Shown piece by piece: positions 19,371-30,338 of a stretch of 64,000 nucleotides of DNA. Location: the NCBI RefSeq assembly GCF_000350225.1, contig NW_005178701.1, forward strand, positions 1-64,000. Direction: 5' to 3'. Within the stretch, counting starts at the first letter, position 1. Every line of letters starts with the position of its first letter. Both the position numbers and the translations under genes were made by a program. The notes below the pieces were generated by a model. The model ran no database searches. It had not been told where the DNA came from and was given only the letters and a program-made list of their open reading frames with translations. The stretch is from Chondrus crispus. Its lineage: Eukaryota; Rhodophyta; Florideophyceae; Gigartinales; Gigartinaceae.

Positions 19371-20092
19371 AAGGTAGTCAGCAATAAAAAGGAAGAATTA
19401 AAGGAAAAACAGGACGAACAGAGAGGACAGCACAGTAGTTAACGTAGCGCTCGCGCGGTAGGATCGACGCGCGCGGGGAAGGCAGTTGGGATGCCAGGGG
19501 GTGTAGATGGCTCGGTCGGTATGGGCGAGCCAGTACCGAGTCGAGGCTACAACCTGGAATCCAGAAACCAAGGTAAAATACTCGAGGCTTCGTGCCTCTT
19601 TACTTTGATAGTCGGATTGACAATATAGTCCCCTGTCGCCGTAATGGCGAAGCTAAATTATACTGTAAATTAGAACAACTAGGAAATAACGGGTGTAGCC
19701 CCGAGGGGACCAAGTACAGCCCCCATAGGCCCTCTGGGTTGCGGAGAAATTACACGTGTCCACGGGGAGGTCCGGGAGAGCGGCAGGGGAGTCCACGTGT
19801 ACCTGTGGTACACGTGGTGGCGGCGAGCGCGATTTTGGCGAGATTTGGACAGCTGTCCCCGGTACCGAGTACAGTGCACTACAGGTCGCGGTGGGGGTAT
19901 AGCTAGGTTAGCGTAAGGCCTGTGTTAACGCGAGGAAGAGAAAAACACACAAACACCGAAACGAACGCGGGCGGTGGTAGCGTGGTAGGGCGGTGGGGAG
20001 CGGACGCGGACGCGTACGCGTTAGAGCGAATCGACGTGCTCGACGCCCCGGGGCGGCGCTAGTTCTCGTGCTAGCGCCGACGGGCGGAGGCG
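19371..20092 (-). repeat. Divergent or truncated LTR pieces
   Basis: 19371-19905 shares LTR-like features (AACAGAGAGGACAGCACAG, CCAGTACCGAGTCGAGG, ACACGTG motifs) but has no clear ends. 19914-20092 carries the GTGGTAGCGTGGTAG and CTCGACGCCCCGG blocks of the family LTR but lacks the TGTAG start. It is cut at 20093, where a complete LTR begins. This suggests a later insertion into an older LTR. Confidence 0.5.
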
Positions 20093-20729
20093 TGTAGCAT
20101 AAACACCCCCAAACGGCGGGGGTGTATGCACGCAGTTCAGTAGCAGACTCCGGATCGGCGGAAGACGGAACACACGCAAAGGGAAAGGACACGGGTCCTG
20201 GTAGCGTGGTAGAGCGGGAAGGATGGCAGGCGCGAGTGATTGCGCAGCGGGGCGGATCGACGCCTCAACGCCCCGGAGCGACACTAGGTAGCGGACCAGT
20301 GTCGACGGGCGGAGGCGGATCGCTGCACGCGCGCGCACTGTAGCGCCTGCACCCCGCGTCGGTTCCCTTACCTAAACGAGACGCGAGAGCGGACTCGTGT
20401 TTTAGGTTAAGCGGTGGGTTGTCGACCAAGGCGGAAGGTCGTGGACAAGCCGGTGCTTGTCCCTTTCCTCCGCCGTCGGTCGCTCCCTTATTTAATGTAC
20501 AAGTGTTCGGTTATCATACCAGACTACAGTATCATGCTACCGTAGCCGGCGCGAGTCGTCGCGCGCGGTGGCTCTGTCAGCTATCGAGCTGACAGTACAC
20601 GTGTGTGCCACGTGTGTGTGCGCACGCCCTGCACACGTGTGGTACACGTGTGGGCTCGTGTGGGCTGTAAGGTCCGTGCCTTACAGCCCCTGATCTAAAC
20701 CTAATCGAATCGACGGCGCATATACCACA
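20093..20729 (-). repeat. LTR1 of the tandem Ty3 array
   Basis: 637 bp, + strand TGTAGCATAAACACCCCC to CATATACCACA. It includes a TATA-like TTATTTAATGTACA (about 20489) and a cluster of ACACGTGT motifs at about 20595-20660. It acts as 3' LTR of copy 1. Confidence 0.8.
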
Positions 20730-20776
20730 GGGCCCCCTCCTCAAGAGTGAACGTCCGCGTTCACCCTGCTTGAGGA
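20730..20776 (-). promoter_or_regulatory. 3' polypurine tract plus duplicated pol-end hairpin
   Basis: Minus strand GAGGAGGGGGCCC abuts LTR1. It is followed rightward by GTGAACGTCCGCGTTCAC, the same 18 bases that in the related copies belong to the last codons of pol. Confidence 0.75.
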
Positions 20777-20932
20777 GGCCACCCGTGTGGTCCCATTGCG
20801 TCCAGAGTCTCGCTGCTCCCCCGCGTTCCTTCCGATCACGCCTTCCTTTTCGCCGGTTTTTGTCTCGCGTGCGGCCATCGGGCGCGCACTTGGCACCTTT
20901 TTCGACCCTCAGGATTGGGACACTGTCTCGGC

Positions 20933-21955
20933 ATGTCCCCATCACCAACGCTGAAGCCTTCCTCGCCGCCGCTGGCGGGCGTCGCTGTGTCGGCTCGAGA
21001 AGCCGCTGGGGAAGCGCCGTCGCTTCCTGCTTCGAGCGCGCCCCTTATCGACGGGTGTGTTGCAACGCCGACGCCAACCTCCCCCTTTCAGAGGACACGC
21101 CCGTCAAGGGAGTCCACGCTATCCGAGGAGTTGGCGAGTGCCCCTAGTCGCGTCGTCGACGAGCAGCATGACGGCGGGTCGCGAGCACCTCTCCCCGTTG
21201 GTGCTGAGAGGGCTGTCGGCCCCGCCGCTGGGGGATCTTCTCGAGCTGATGTCCCGTCCCTTGTTGGCTCCAGCACGAGAGCGACCGAGTTCGATGTCCC
21301 CAGTACGACGCGCTGGTTTGGCGTACCGCTTTTGCGATCTACTCCGCTGCCACTCGGTGATCTCCGGTATCCGTGGGCGCGCTACGCTCGCGTGGGCGTA
21401 ACGGTTGGCGAGATCTTGGCGAGCCCGGTCTTGCGCCCTGATCTGTCCCGCATCCGCAAGATCAGCGAGGCCGGCCTCGCTGATCAATCCGCGCTGGCCC
21501 TCAGCCGTCTTCTTGCCGAAGGAGACGGCGTGGCTTACCAAATCCCCGACCCGATACAGGGTGATCGCACCTTCGCGTTTGGCCTGGAAGAGGTTCTATA
21601 CGTCGATCGTATGGCGGCCTACTTGTCCGGATTCAACCCGGACATTCCGCCCCGTTTTATCTTGGCCGAGATCCCGGGGCTCTACGTGTATCCGCGTCCG
21701 TACGCGTACACGAAGCCCCGGGTGGCCCTTCAGAATTCCGCGGCGACGCTGATGCGCCTTCACGGCATTGCCGTGGCGGTATTCTTCTTGTCGTCGCGCC
21801 CCTCGCCATCGGGGCGAGGGCAGAGCGCGCGGTATTCTTCTTGTCGTCGCGCCCCTCGCCATCGGGGCGAGGGCAGAGCGCGCGGTATTCTTCTTGTCGT
21901 CGCGCCCCTCGCCATCGGGGCGAGGGCAGAGCGCGCGGTATTCTTCTTGTCATAG
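20933..21955 (+). CDS. Cassette gene A homologue, antisense to the host retrotransposon
   Basis: The ATG at 20933 starts a Ser/Pro/Ala-rich N-terminal third. It is followed by the conserved block encoded at 21356-21777 (YPWARYARVGVTVGEIL, VLRPDLSRIRKISEAGLADQ, GDGVAYQIPDPIQGDRTFAF, YVYPRPYAYTKPRVALQNSA). This block aligns without gaps to most of the block of gene A at 16168-16582, with roughly half or more of residues identical by eye. From 21778 the frame runs into a 53-bp minisatellite and ends at 21955, so the C-terminal part has been lost or replaced. Function is unknown; no catalytic motif, membrane segment or zinc motif is seen. It sits between the 3' LTR and pol, on the opposite strand. 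Confidence 0.55.
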   Translation: MSPSPTLKPSSPPLAGVAVSAREAAGEAPSLPASSAPLIDGCVATPTPTSPFQRTRPSRESTLSEELASAPSRVVDEQHDGGSRAPLPVGAERAVGPAAGGSSRADVPSLVGSSTRATEFDVPSTTRWFGVPLLRSTPLPLGDLRYPWARYARVGVTVGEILASPVLRPDLSRIRKISEAGLADQSALALSRLLAEGDGVAYQIPDPIQGDRTFAFGLEEVLYVDRMAAYLSGFNPDIPPRFILAEIPGLYVYPRPYAYTKPRVALQNSAATLMRLHGIAVAVFFLSSRPSPSGRGQSARYSSCRRAPRHRGEGRARGILLVVAPLAIGARAERAVFFLS

Positions 21956-22042
21956 CGCCCCTCGCCATCGGGGCGAGGGCAGAGCGCGCGGTATTCTTCT
22001 TGTCGTCGCGCCCCTCGCCATCGGGGCGAGGGCAGAGCGCGC
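21778..22042. repeat. Minisatellite, 5 x 53 bp, each unit with a hairpin
   Basis: Five near-identical tandem units starting GGTATTCTTCTTGTCGTCGC at 21778, 21831, 21884, 21937 and 21990. Each contains GCCCCTCGCC, a short loop, then GGGCGAGGGC. Units are contiguous with no spacers. Confidence 0.95.
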
Positions 22043-22954
22043 GGAGGGGCCGTATGCCCCTTGGTCGCGGCGAGGGGCTACTGTGGAGTTCCTCGCGGCC
22101 CCCTTTCCCCTCGCTCCGGAGGCGGTTATCGCCAGTTGTCGGACACCAGGCACGCATCGTGGACCCGATTTGGTGTAGCGCGGGTGGCGTGTACTGCACG
22201 GGCCACACGCGCGCGGCGGTATAATACCCCCCGTCGCTAATTTCCTCTATTTTTTAACCCACCGCCGTCGGCGGTGGCGGTTTGTCAGAAGGGCTTGTAC
22301 TCGGCGTACAGTATAAGCGTATCGCGCGCTGACAGTGGGGAGTGGGCTGTGGTCGTGACCCGAGGTTCGTATCTGCATATATTACCTGTGCCTGAGGCTC
22401 CCTGCCTTCGCTTGGTCCGTATTCCAAGCATGGGTACGCTCTCCCCTACACCTCGCGCGTTATTTTTGTGCGATCCATTCGCTCTTGCGCCCAACCGGTG
22501 CGACTTGACCATATTGGCACACGCACACGTTCGAGGCGGGCATTCCTGGGGCGTTCGCATCCCCTAAGACGCGTAACTTCTCACACCCTATTCCGTATGC
22601 GGCGCTGTCGATCGGCGACTCGAACGCTCATGCAGATCGCTGCTGCGCTCCTGTGGTAACGCGGAGGTTCGGACCCCCCTGCAGTTAGGCGTCCCCATCA
22701 TCGGTTTCGAGGGACCGGTGTCCTTCTACGTCAATTGATGTTCTCGCAGCTATTGTCATAAGGCAGCCCGTACTGCTTGCTGTCACGCGACTTCTTCGCG
22801 GTTGCGTGTTCCTTTTGAGAATCTCCGTCCGATGTTGTTCCTGGGGTCGTGTGATTCCCTCCCCGTCAGGGGGATCCAAGGACAGGTGTCCCTTCCCCCT
22901 TTATCGGAATTTTGTCCAACCGCGGTCGGTTACCTTGATCCTAACGGAGCGGTC
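22043..22954. other. Non-coding right half of cassette 1
   Basis: No supported gene. About 22240-22954 is homologous, with many differences and small gaps, to 33310-34036 in copy 2. It is much more diverged than the adjoining pol. Confidence 0.5.
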
Positions 22955-22997
22955 GGGGCCCCCTCCTCAAGCGTGAAAGTCCGCGTTCACGTTTGAG
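22955..22997 (-). promoter_or_regulatory. Internal polypurine-like tract at the end of pol (copy 1)
   Basis: Minus strand AGGAGGGGGCCCC overlaps the pol stop codon region (22967-22969). Next to it is a hairpin (GTGAAAGTCCGCGTTCAC) that encodes the last residues of pol. This mirrors the tract and hairpin beside LTR1. Confidence 0.65.
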
Positions 22998-25900
22998 TTG
23001 AGGTCCATGCCGGTGCGCCTCCGGAGGCGTTGGGCGTAACGAGACACCAACTCCTCCGGGACGTGAGTCCGCGCAGTCCAGGTGGGCGTGTCGAAATCCG
23101 CCCACTTGATGAGGAACTCGATAGTTCCGTCTTCCATATCTCGGTGCTTCAGTAGTCGCTCGACAGCGTACTGTGTCCCCTCTCTGACCTTGTCGGCGAG
23201 GTCAGCTGGGGTTGTCGTGCTCGCCCGTAGTGCGTCCGTCGGCGGTGGCGCGTACACGCAGCGATCTGCGGAGACCCGCTCAGTGACCCCATCACGATCG
23301 ATCGTGATGGTTCGGCGGTCGTTCGCGAGGACACGGTAGGGCCCCACTGCTGGGGACGCGAGCTTGTTCGAAGTCTTCCCCCCGTCGGTGGGGTTGAGGT
23401 ATACGTACTCTCCGGGACGGAGTCGCGAATTGATCCGTCGTATGCGCTTATCAAAGTCGCGCTTGTAGCGAGCCTGCGTCCGACGCAGGCTCCCGTAGGC
23501 CCTCTGGATTGTCGAATCCAAGGTCTTGAGGAACTCCGCACGTTGGTTCCCCCTGTCGGCAGGGGGAACGTCACCGTCGGCTCGTCGAAGCGAGAACTCT
23601 AGCGGTGGTCTGCTGAGCACGAGCTCGAACGGCGTCGTGTTGGTGGTGCGGTGTACGTGGGAGTTATACGCATACGTAAGCGGCCCTACGTACACGTCCC
23701 AGTCATCTTGATGCTCGCCTACGTAGTTGCGTAGCATCGCAGCGATCGTTCGGTTGTATCGCTTGACTTGCCCGTTCGTCTGGGGATGGTACGCCGATGT
23801 GTACATATTAGTTATCCCCAGAACACGGCACGTGCTGTGGAAGAACTTGGCATTAAACTGCGGTCCGTTATCCGACAGCAACGTGCGCGGAACGCCGTAC
23901 TTGAACACCCACGATTCGCAGAACGCAACTGCGACGGTGTATGCGGTTATCGTGCGGAGCGCAACGACTTGCGTCAGCTTGCTAAAACGGTCCGTGATCA
24001 CGAGCAGGAACCGTTTCCCTGACTTCGTCTTGGGGAGCGGCCCCAAGATGTCGATGGCCAGACTCTCGAGCGGCCTCGTAGCTGGAAACAATCTCAATCG
24101 GTTGAGATGTTTCCTCAGCTTGACCCGGTTCATCGCGCAGGTTCGACAACCTCGCACCGTGGCGGCAACATCTGCCGCCAGATGAGGCCAGTAGTACTCG
24201 CGACGGAGCGCGTAGTACATACGATTCTGGCCCGGGTGCCCTGCGATGACCGGGTTGTGGCACAGGCGAAGAAGCCTGGCGCGGAGCGTCCGAGGTACCA
24301 CCACCTGCACGATAGCAGGGTCGAAGGGGTGTCTCCGTTTGAGCACCCCCTGGTGGTCCTCGAAGAATGCGGAGTCCCGGGACTCTGACTGTCGTGCCAA
24401 AACGGTTTGGCAGAAGTCATCTACGCGTTGCTCTTCGGCAATCTCTTCTATCGTAAGAGGAGCCGGAAGGTCGTCCTGCGGAGGGGCGACCGAAGAGTCG
24501 GGCGCGCCAGCCTCGTGGTCTGCAGTGCGCTCGATGTCGGTGGCGTCGAACTCGTCATTCTCCTCCCAGAACGAATTGGGTCCTTGGAGAGCGGGGGCTT
24601 CGTCGTCGCCCCTCGGCTCGTCGCGCGCTCGGGAGCGCGACCTTCTGCGTGAGCTGGCTTGGTTCCGTGTCGTCGCGAAGACGTGCTCGACCTCGTGGTC
24701 GCAGCTCGCGATGCAAACGTGGCCCGCGAGCTCGTTCGATACGTCGCGAACGGTCGTGCACACGTCGAAGGTGGGAATGTCGTCATCCACTCCGACGGTG
24801 GGGCGAGGGTCGTCGGCGACTCTCGGCGACACGAGGCGTGACAGGGCGTCCGGTACCTGGTGCACGCGCCCGGGGCGGTACTGAATGGTGAAGTCGTATT
24901 CAGCCAGACGTAGCCGCCACCGGGTGAGTCTTCCGGAACTCTCGGTGAGGGACATGAGCCACCTCAAGGCATCGTGATCCGTTCGGACGGTGAACTTCGT
25001 GCCCTCAACGTACGGCCGTAGTGTGCGGACGGCCCACACTACGGCGAAGCATTCGCGCTCGTTAGCGCTGTAGTTTCGTTCGCTGTCGTTCAGCGAGTAA
25101 GACCAGTACCCAACGGGGCGCCAATCGTTTGGCTGGTCGTGCTCTTGGAGCAGCGTGCAGCCTAGTTGGTAGGCGCTCGCGTCGGTGTCGATCATGTACG
25201 GTCGTCCATGCCGAGGCAACGCGAGGATCGGCGGAGCGATCATGCACTCCTTAAGGTTCTCGAACGCCTGGAGTTGATCTTCAGTAGGATTATAGAAGTC
25301 AGGATCCGAATCCTTGCGCGTCATATCCGTCAACGGACGGGCTATTTTCGAGAAGCCCTTAACGAAGCGGCGATATACGTTACACGCCCCGAGGAACGAG
25401 CGCACCTGCGTCAGCGTCCTCGGGAACGTGAACGTCCGGAAGGCGTCGGCCGCCGTATCGGCCACGCTCAACTTACCTGGGGAGATGACGTGCCCCAGGT
25501 AGCGTACCTTCGGTTGAAAGAAGCTACACTTCTTGAGCTTGAGGGAGATGCCGGCACTCCCTAACAAGCTCAAGACAGTGTCGAGATGCTTCGCGTGTTC
25601 CGCGTCCGTACGCGAGAACACTATGACGTCATCGAGATAGACGAGGCATATTTGCCAGCGGACTCCGGAAAGGATAATATCCAATACACGTTGGAAGGTG
25701 GCCGGTGCCCCTTTTAGTCCGAACGGCATGCGCAGGTGGCGAAACGTGCCCATGTGCGTCGTAAACGTGGTCTTATCCCGGTCCTCCGGAGCGACGGGGA
25801 TCTGCCAATAACCGGAATTGCAGTCCAACGTCGTAAAGACGGCTGCATCCTCTAACGAGTCGATGCAGTCGTCCATCCGGGGCAGCGGATACGAATCCGC

Positions 25901-27687
25901 TGCCGTCTTCGCGTTGAGACGCCGGTAGTCCACGCAGAACCGAAGAGAGCCGTCTTTCTTCGGGACGAGCACCACCGGGGACGCCCACTCGGTGCTGGCG
26001 GGTTCGATAACCCCTGCGTTCAGCATTTGGTTGACCTCCTTGGCAACCATCTCGCGCATGGCGGGCCCCTTCCGATAGGGCATCGAACGAATCGGTTTCG
26101 TTCCCGGTTCGAGAGGGATGCGGTGTTCCGTGGCTCGGATCGTTCCGAGCGCACCGCTCCACAGACTCGAATGCTTACGGAGCATCTCGAGTACGTGGCC
26201 ACGGAGCTTGTCATCGTCGATGTATGACAAGTCCACCTCTTTTTCCCAATCCATCGGTGGATTTTTGGGATCCTTTTTGTGGATGTTTACGGTGCCCCGC
26301 GCCGTCGGTTGGTCTCTAGGTGGCCGATCGTCCGTACCCACCTGTTCCCTCCTAACGGTCTCTAGCTCATCGGAGCTTGGTCGTCCGGCTCTTGCCTTCC
26401 CGACTTGATCGGTCAAGTCGGTCAGGTGTAGCGCGTGGGCGACCCCCTCGGCGACGCAACGTTCGGGCGTCAGGATCGCGAGGGGGTTGCGCGTCGCATA
26501 ACCTACGACGGTGTGCTTCGGAAGCCGCCTTTCCCGTCGCGAAAAGTTCGCGACGAGGACGTCGAAGGTCTGATTCGGCAGTACCTCGACGACGCCGTTC
26601 GTCAGCCTCACTCCATGTCGGTGTTGAAGTGACGGCTTCGGCTCCATGAATACGAGGCCCCTCCCCGCAGTGGTGACGCGCACTCGGGCTTGCGACCTCG
26701 CGGGGATGGTAACCCAGCGGGCGATTCGGATCGCTTGCGGGGCCTCCTCGCGTACGTCTGGCCGACCCGTGTGTCGTCCGTGTCGCCTGGTAGGGGGAGT
26801 CGACTCCCCCTTTCCGTCAACGATGGCGACGGAACCGCCTTGGCGTAGCTCCATTCGTTGAGCTTCGATGTCGATACATCGCACGTGCGTATCGATGAAG
26901 GCCGTGCCGAGAAGGACCGGCACGGCGAGCTGGTCCGCGACTACGAACGGAATTCGGAACACCGTGTTCCTCAACCGCACAGCCAGGCGGACGACGGCCG
27001 AAAGCTTGAGGGGGTTGCTATTGGCGCCTGCCAATCGTGGCAGAGGTGCGTCGTGCACGACGTAACGCGTCCAATCGGGGGGAAGGTCGGCCTTCCTCAC
27101 CAGATTATACCCCGAGCACGTATCAACGGCGATCGTGCGGGGTTTAAATGCATTTCCCTCTGTGGCTATCGAGCCGAGGACGTTGTAAATCTTCGAAGTC
27201 ATAAGGCAAATGACGTCGTCGACAACCTTCGGGGCGGCCTTATCGGTGAGGTTGTTCCGCCGGGGCCTTCGATTTCGGTGCTGGCCCCGCTTGTGTTTCC
27301 TTCTCCCCCTTTCTTGGGGCCTCCGCGGATCAGTGACGCCCCCCGGATTATTCGAGTCCGTACGACACGAACCCTTCTCCGGCGACCTTGGGCTCGCGGG
27401 AGTCAGGCGGTCGACCGAATCTTTTCGGTCGTCGTTGCCCCCGTCGCCATTGTTACGCCTCCCCGGGACGTCGGCTGTCCCGGTGTCTTCTCCTCCTAAC
27501 GTCGGGCCTTCGGAGGCCTCGACGTGCGCTCCCTCCTGTATCGGCATTACAGGAGCTCCCGTGCTCGCCTCCGGTAGCGGGGGATGTATTATCGGACAAT
27601 ACCCCCCGTGTCGTCGGCGAGCACGCGGGGTCGGGTCTAGTTCGTGGGGAAAAGACGGCTCACGCGACCGCGTGTACGTAACCGTCT
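22967..27687 (-). CDS. pol: Ty3 chromovirus Pol (PR-RT-RH-IN-chromodomain), copy 1
   Basis: Continuous frame; the ATG at 27547 gives 1526 residues, but the frame is also open back to the gag stop, so Pol is probably made by a -1 shift. In order: basic N-terminus; protease with DTCSGYNL (DTGS variant); RT with FTTLDCNSGYWQIPV, MPFGLKGAPATFQ and YLDD; RNase H with IDTDASAYQLG and ERECFAVVWA; integrase with HHCC (HNPVIAGHPG...CRTCAMN) and the D-D-E core. A C-terminal chromodomain-like segment follows (FLIKWADFDTPTWTARTHVP). The third integrase residue is Lys (NGQVKRYNR, codon 23762-23764) where copy 2 and the family have Glu, so integrase is probably inactive although the frame is intact. Confidence 0.85.
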
Positions 27688-30258
27688 TTACCCTTTTTTC
27701 GAACTACCCGTGCTATCGGAGCTAACCTCCTGGCTATCGACAGCCAGATCTTCTTCCGGTAGCCGGCCGCGTGGGTCGGGACGATTCCCCCACTGCGGCT
27801 CGGCGGCCGTGGCGAAGTATTCGGGTACTTCCGGGCCTTGACCTGCGGCGTCCGGTCGTCGCAGGATATGGGGGACGAAGCGAGTCGGCTCGCCTTCGTG
27901 ACCCTCTGTGGGTAGAGGGTACAGATCCTCTACCCAGTCTTGCAGGTACATTATCGCATTTTGTACCTGTTGGGGTAACCGAGAACGGTCTCGGTCCCCT
28001 CTCTCTCCTTGGCGCGGGTACCTTGTGTCCGCCTGCCGGTAGGCGGGTCGATCCCGACGATCGACTTCGTTACGACGGTACCCGCCTCCACGGGGGGCGA
28101 AGCGTGCGCCCCCACTCGATCGGTTCGGGAAACCTTGACGCGCAGGACGGCCTTCGCCCGCCGCCTGCCGGAGGAGATTACGCGCACCGGGGCGCGTCTC
28201 CATCTGGTAGCGGTAGTTCCTGTACGCCGTGAACATTCGTTGTTCCGGCGACAGGAACGGGCACGCGTACATGGCATGCCCGTACGTACGGCATAGCCAG
28301 CACACGTACGCGCTGCCGTCCGTTGAGGCAAAGGTCGCCGCGTGCCGCGCCTCCTCATCGGTGAGGAGGGGCACGCGAGGCGAGGCGCTTCCCCTATCTC
28401 GACTCGAGATATCGAGCTCGGCGACGCGGGGGTCCGTGCCCCTTGCCACTCTCGGAGTGGCCGCGAATGCGGTCGCGTAACTCGATGTCGTTCCGGTCGA
28501 CATTGGTGAGCGGGTTCGTGCCTCCACGGGCCCTGGTCCTTGCGTAATGAGGACAGGGTCGGCCTGCCACTCATCCTCCCCGATATGGAAGGTCGAGGCG
28601 GGCTAACTTGTCGCGGCGGACTTCGTAGTCCTGCCAGCCCTCCCTGCCGGTTTCGAATCCGGCAGAGGTAAACCGCGCCGGGCGCGGTACGTTGTACCTT
28701 CCGCCGTGGCGATACGGCGGATGGTCGGAAGATCGGTCTTCTGACTGCCTGGCAGCCTTTGCACAGTTTCGGATACTGCGGCACGGGTTGCCGGTGCAAG
28801 TCCCCGCACGAAGTAGTGCGCGAGGGACTGTTCGGAGAAGACTGCCGTGCATCGGAACGCGGCGGTCTCGAGTCGGTCAGCAAACGTGCTTTCCGTCTCA
28901 TGCGGTTGCTGTCGCGCCGTAGCGACAGCGTCGTACGCTTCACCCAACACGTCGTCCGTGAGGTAGCGTTTTAAGAATTGGTTCACGAGCCCCGGCCAGC
29001 TCACGTCGTCGTGGAGCTGGCCGGCGCGGAGGCCACGCATCGTATAACTCGTATACAGTCGCTCTGCGTCGCGCTCGAGGAAATGCGCGAGGACTCGTAC
29101 CGCAACACCTTCGGTCAGGTGTTGCGAGTTGAAGGTGATTCGGATATCCTTCAAGAACGGCAGCAGTTGGATCGGGTCGGTACCGTCGAAGCTGCGCATC
29201 GTGGGACGTATCCCACGACAGCGTTGGACGTACTTCGCGATCCGTCCCGCGTCACCCGAGGTAACGAGCCTCGAGGTGTTATCCAAGCGGTACATACGAT
29301 AGTCAGCAACGGCGCTGAACTCTTGGATCATCGTATGTACCGGCTCGAGCCCGGGTTCAGCGAGACCCAGCGTGCCGAAGGAGGTAACCGGTAGCGTACG
29401 GACGACTACCGGACCTGGATGCTCGGCGTAACTCGCCGGCGGATAGCCGCCCCAGCGGGGATCGACGGAGAACATCGGTTCTCCGGATCCGCGGGCGGCT
29501 CCTCCACGGTCCTGTTCGTCCGCGTACGATACGCGGTCCACTTGCCGCCTACTTCCGACGATAGGCGGCAAGGCTTGGGTCTCAGACGCGAAGTTCGCGT
29601 CTATCGGAGGGCGGCTTCCTTCTGTAGTCCGACTGGTAGCGGCACCAGTCGGACGCCAACCTTCGGGGGCGGCGGCGCTCGGAGGTACGGTACCACCGGG
29701 CCCTCTCGGGGGGGCACCGGGTAGCCTTTCGGCCATGGTACGTTCCATGTCACGAGCACGCCGACGGGTGGCGTCGAGCTCAGCGGAGAGGTGCGCGAAC
29801 GCACCCAATTGCTCTGCGGACGGAGAGGTTCGGTCCTGGGGTCGTCTCACCGAGGTCGGCCTCTCAGGGCGACCTTGGCCGGACGGTCCGGGCGAGGCGA
29901 AACGGGAGTCTTCGACGAGCACGATCCGCGAGTGTAACTCGTCGATCAGTGCTCGGAGATTCTCTAAGGACTGCGTCACTCTATCGAACCTCCCTTCACG
30001 CAGGGAGCGGAGTTCGGCCATACATCGAATGTATACATGGTCCGATACATCGATCCGAAGGGAAGTACGGACTTCCTCGATGTATTCGGCTATGCGTTCG
30101 AACATCGCCGCCGCTCTTTCCTCGGAGGATCCGAGCGACGGTTCGCGGTCACGAGGACCTGCGTCGCCGTCGCCCGACGGGGCGGATCGGGACTGCACAG
30201 CGGCCGGACTCAGATCCGCCGCTTCGGAGCGGATCGAGGGCTCGAGCTCTTGGCTCAT
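27688..30258 (-). CDS. gag: Ty3 Gag (capsid - in-frame TAG - zinc knuckle), copy 1
   Basis: From the ATG at 30258 one frame encodes 551 residues to a TAG at 28603-28605. The same frame then stays open for another 304 codons to the TAA at 27688-27690. The first part has a disordered N-terminus, then a retrotransposon-gag capsid region (about residues 340-510, e.g. PIQLLPFLKDIRITFNSQHL, SWPGLVNQFLKRYLTD, YFVRGLAPATR). After the TAG comes a CX2CX4HX4C knuckle (CWLCRTYGHAMYAC) and a basic region. The TAG is conserved in copy 2. Capsid and nucleocapsid may thus be joined by stop readthrough, or both copies inherited one disabling mutation. The frame ends in a run of six A and three G before the stop, the likely site of the -1 shift into pol. 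Confidence 0.75.
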
Positions 30259-30324
30259 CTCGACGCGATCGGTTCGCGGAGGGAAGCCGAAGTCTTCTGG
30301 GAGATCGGACTCCAGGGTCTTCTA

Positions 30325-30337
30325 GGTCGGGAGACCA
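30325..30337 (-). promoter_or_regulatory. Primer binding site (copy 1)
   Basis: One base inside the 5' LTR end. On the minus strand it reads TGGTCTCCCGACC, which would pair with a tRNA 3' end of GGUCGGGAGACCA. The terminal TGG (tRNA CCA) and 1-nt spacing are as expected. The tRNA species was not identified. Confidence 0.65.
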
Positions 30338-30338
30338 C

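Noticed and set aside
17271..19384. Open frames in the GC-rich part of element X
   Set aside because: Only gene B shows plausible helical protein character; the others are Arg/Ser/Pro-rich and overlap on both strands.
21778..22042. CRISPR-like repeat array
   Set aside because: The 53-bp units are contiguous with no unique spacers, and the DNA is eukaryotic transposon sequence. The same applies to the 66-bp array at 31860-32870.
26858..28232. Long + strand frames over the Ty3 gag-pol region
   Set aside because: Exact complements of the real minus-strand genes, no domains, explained by GC-rich codon use.
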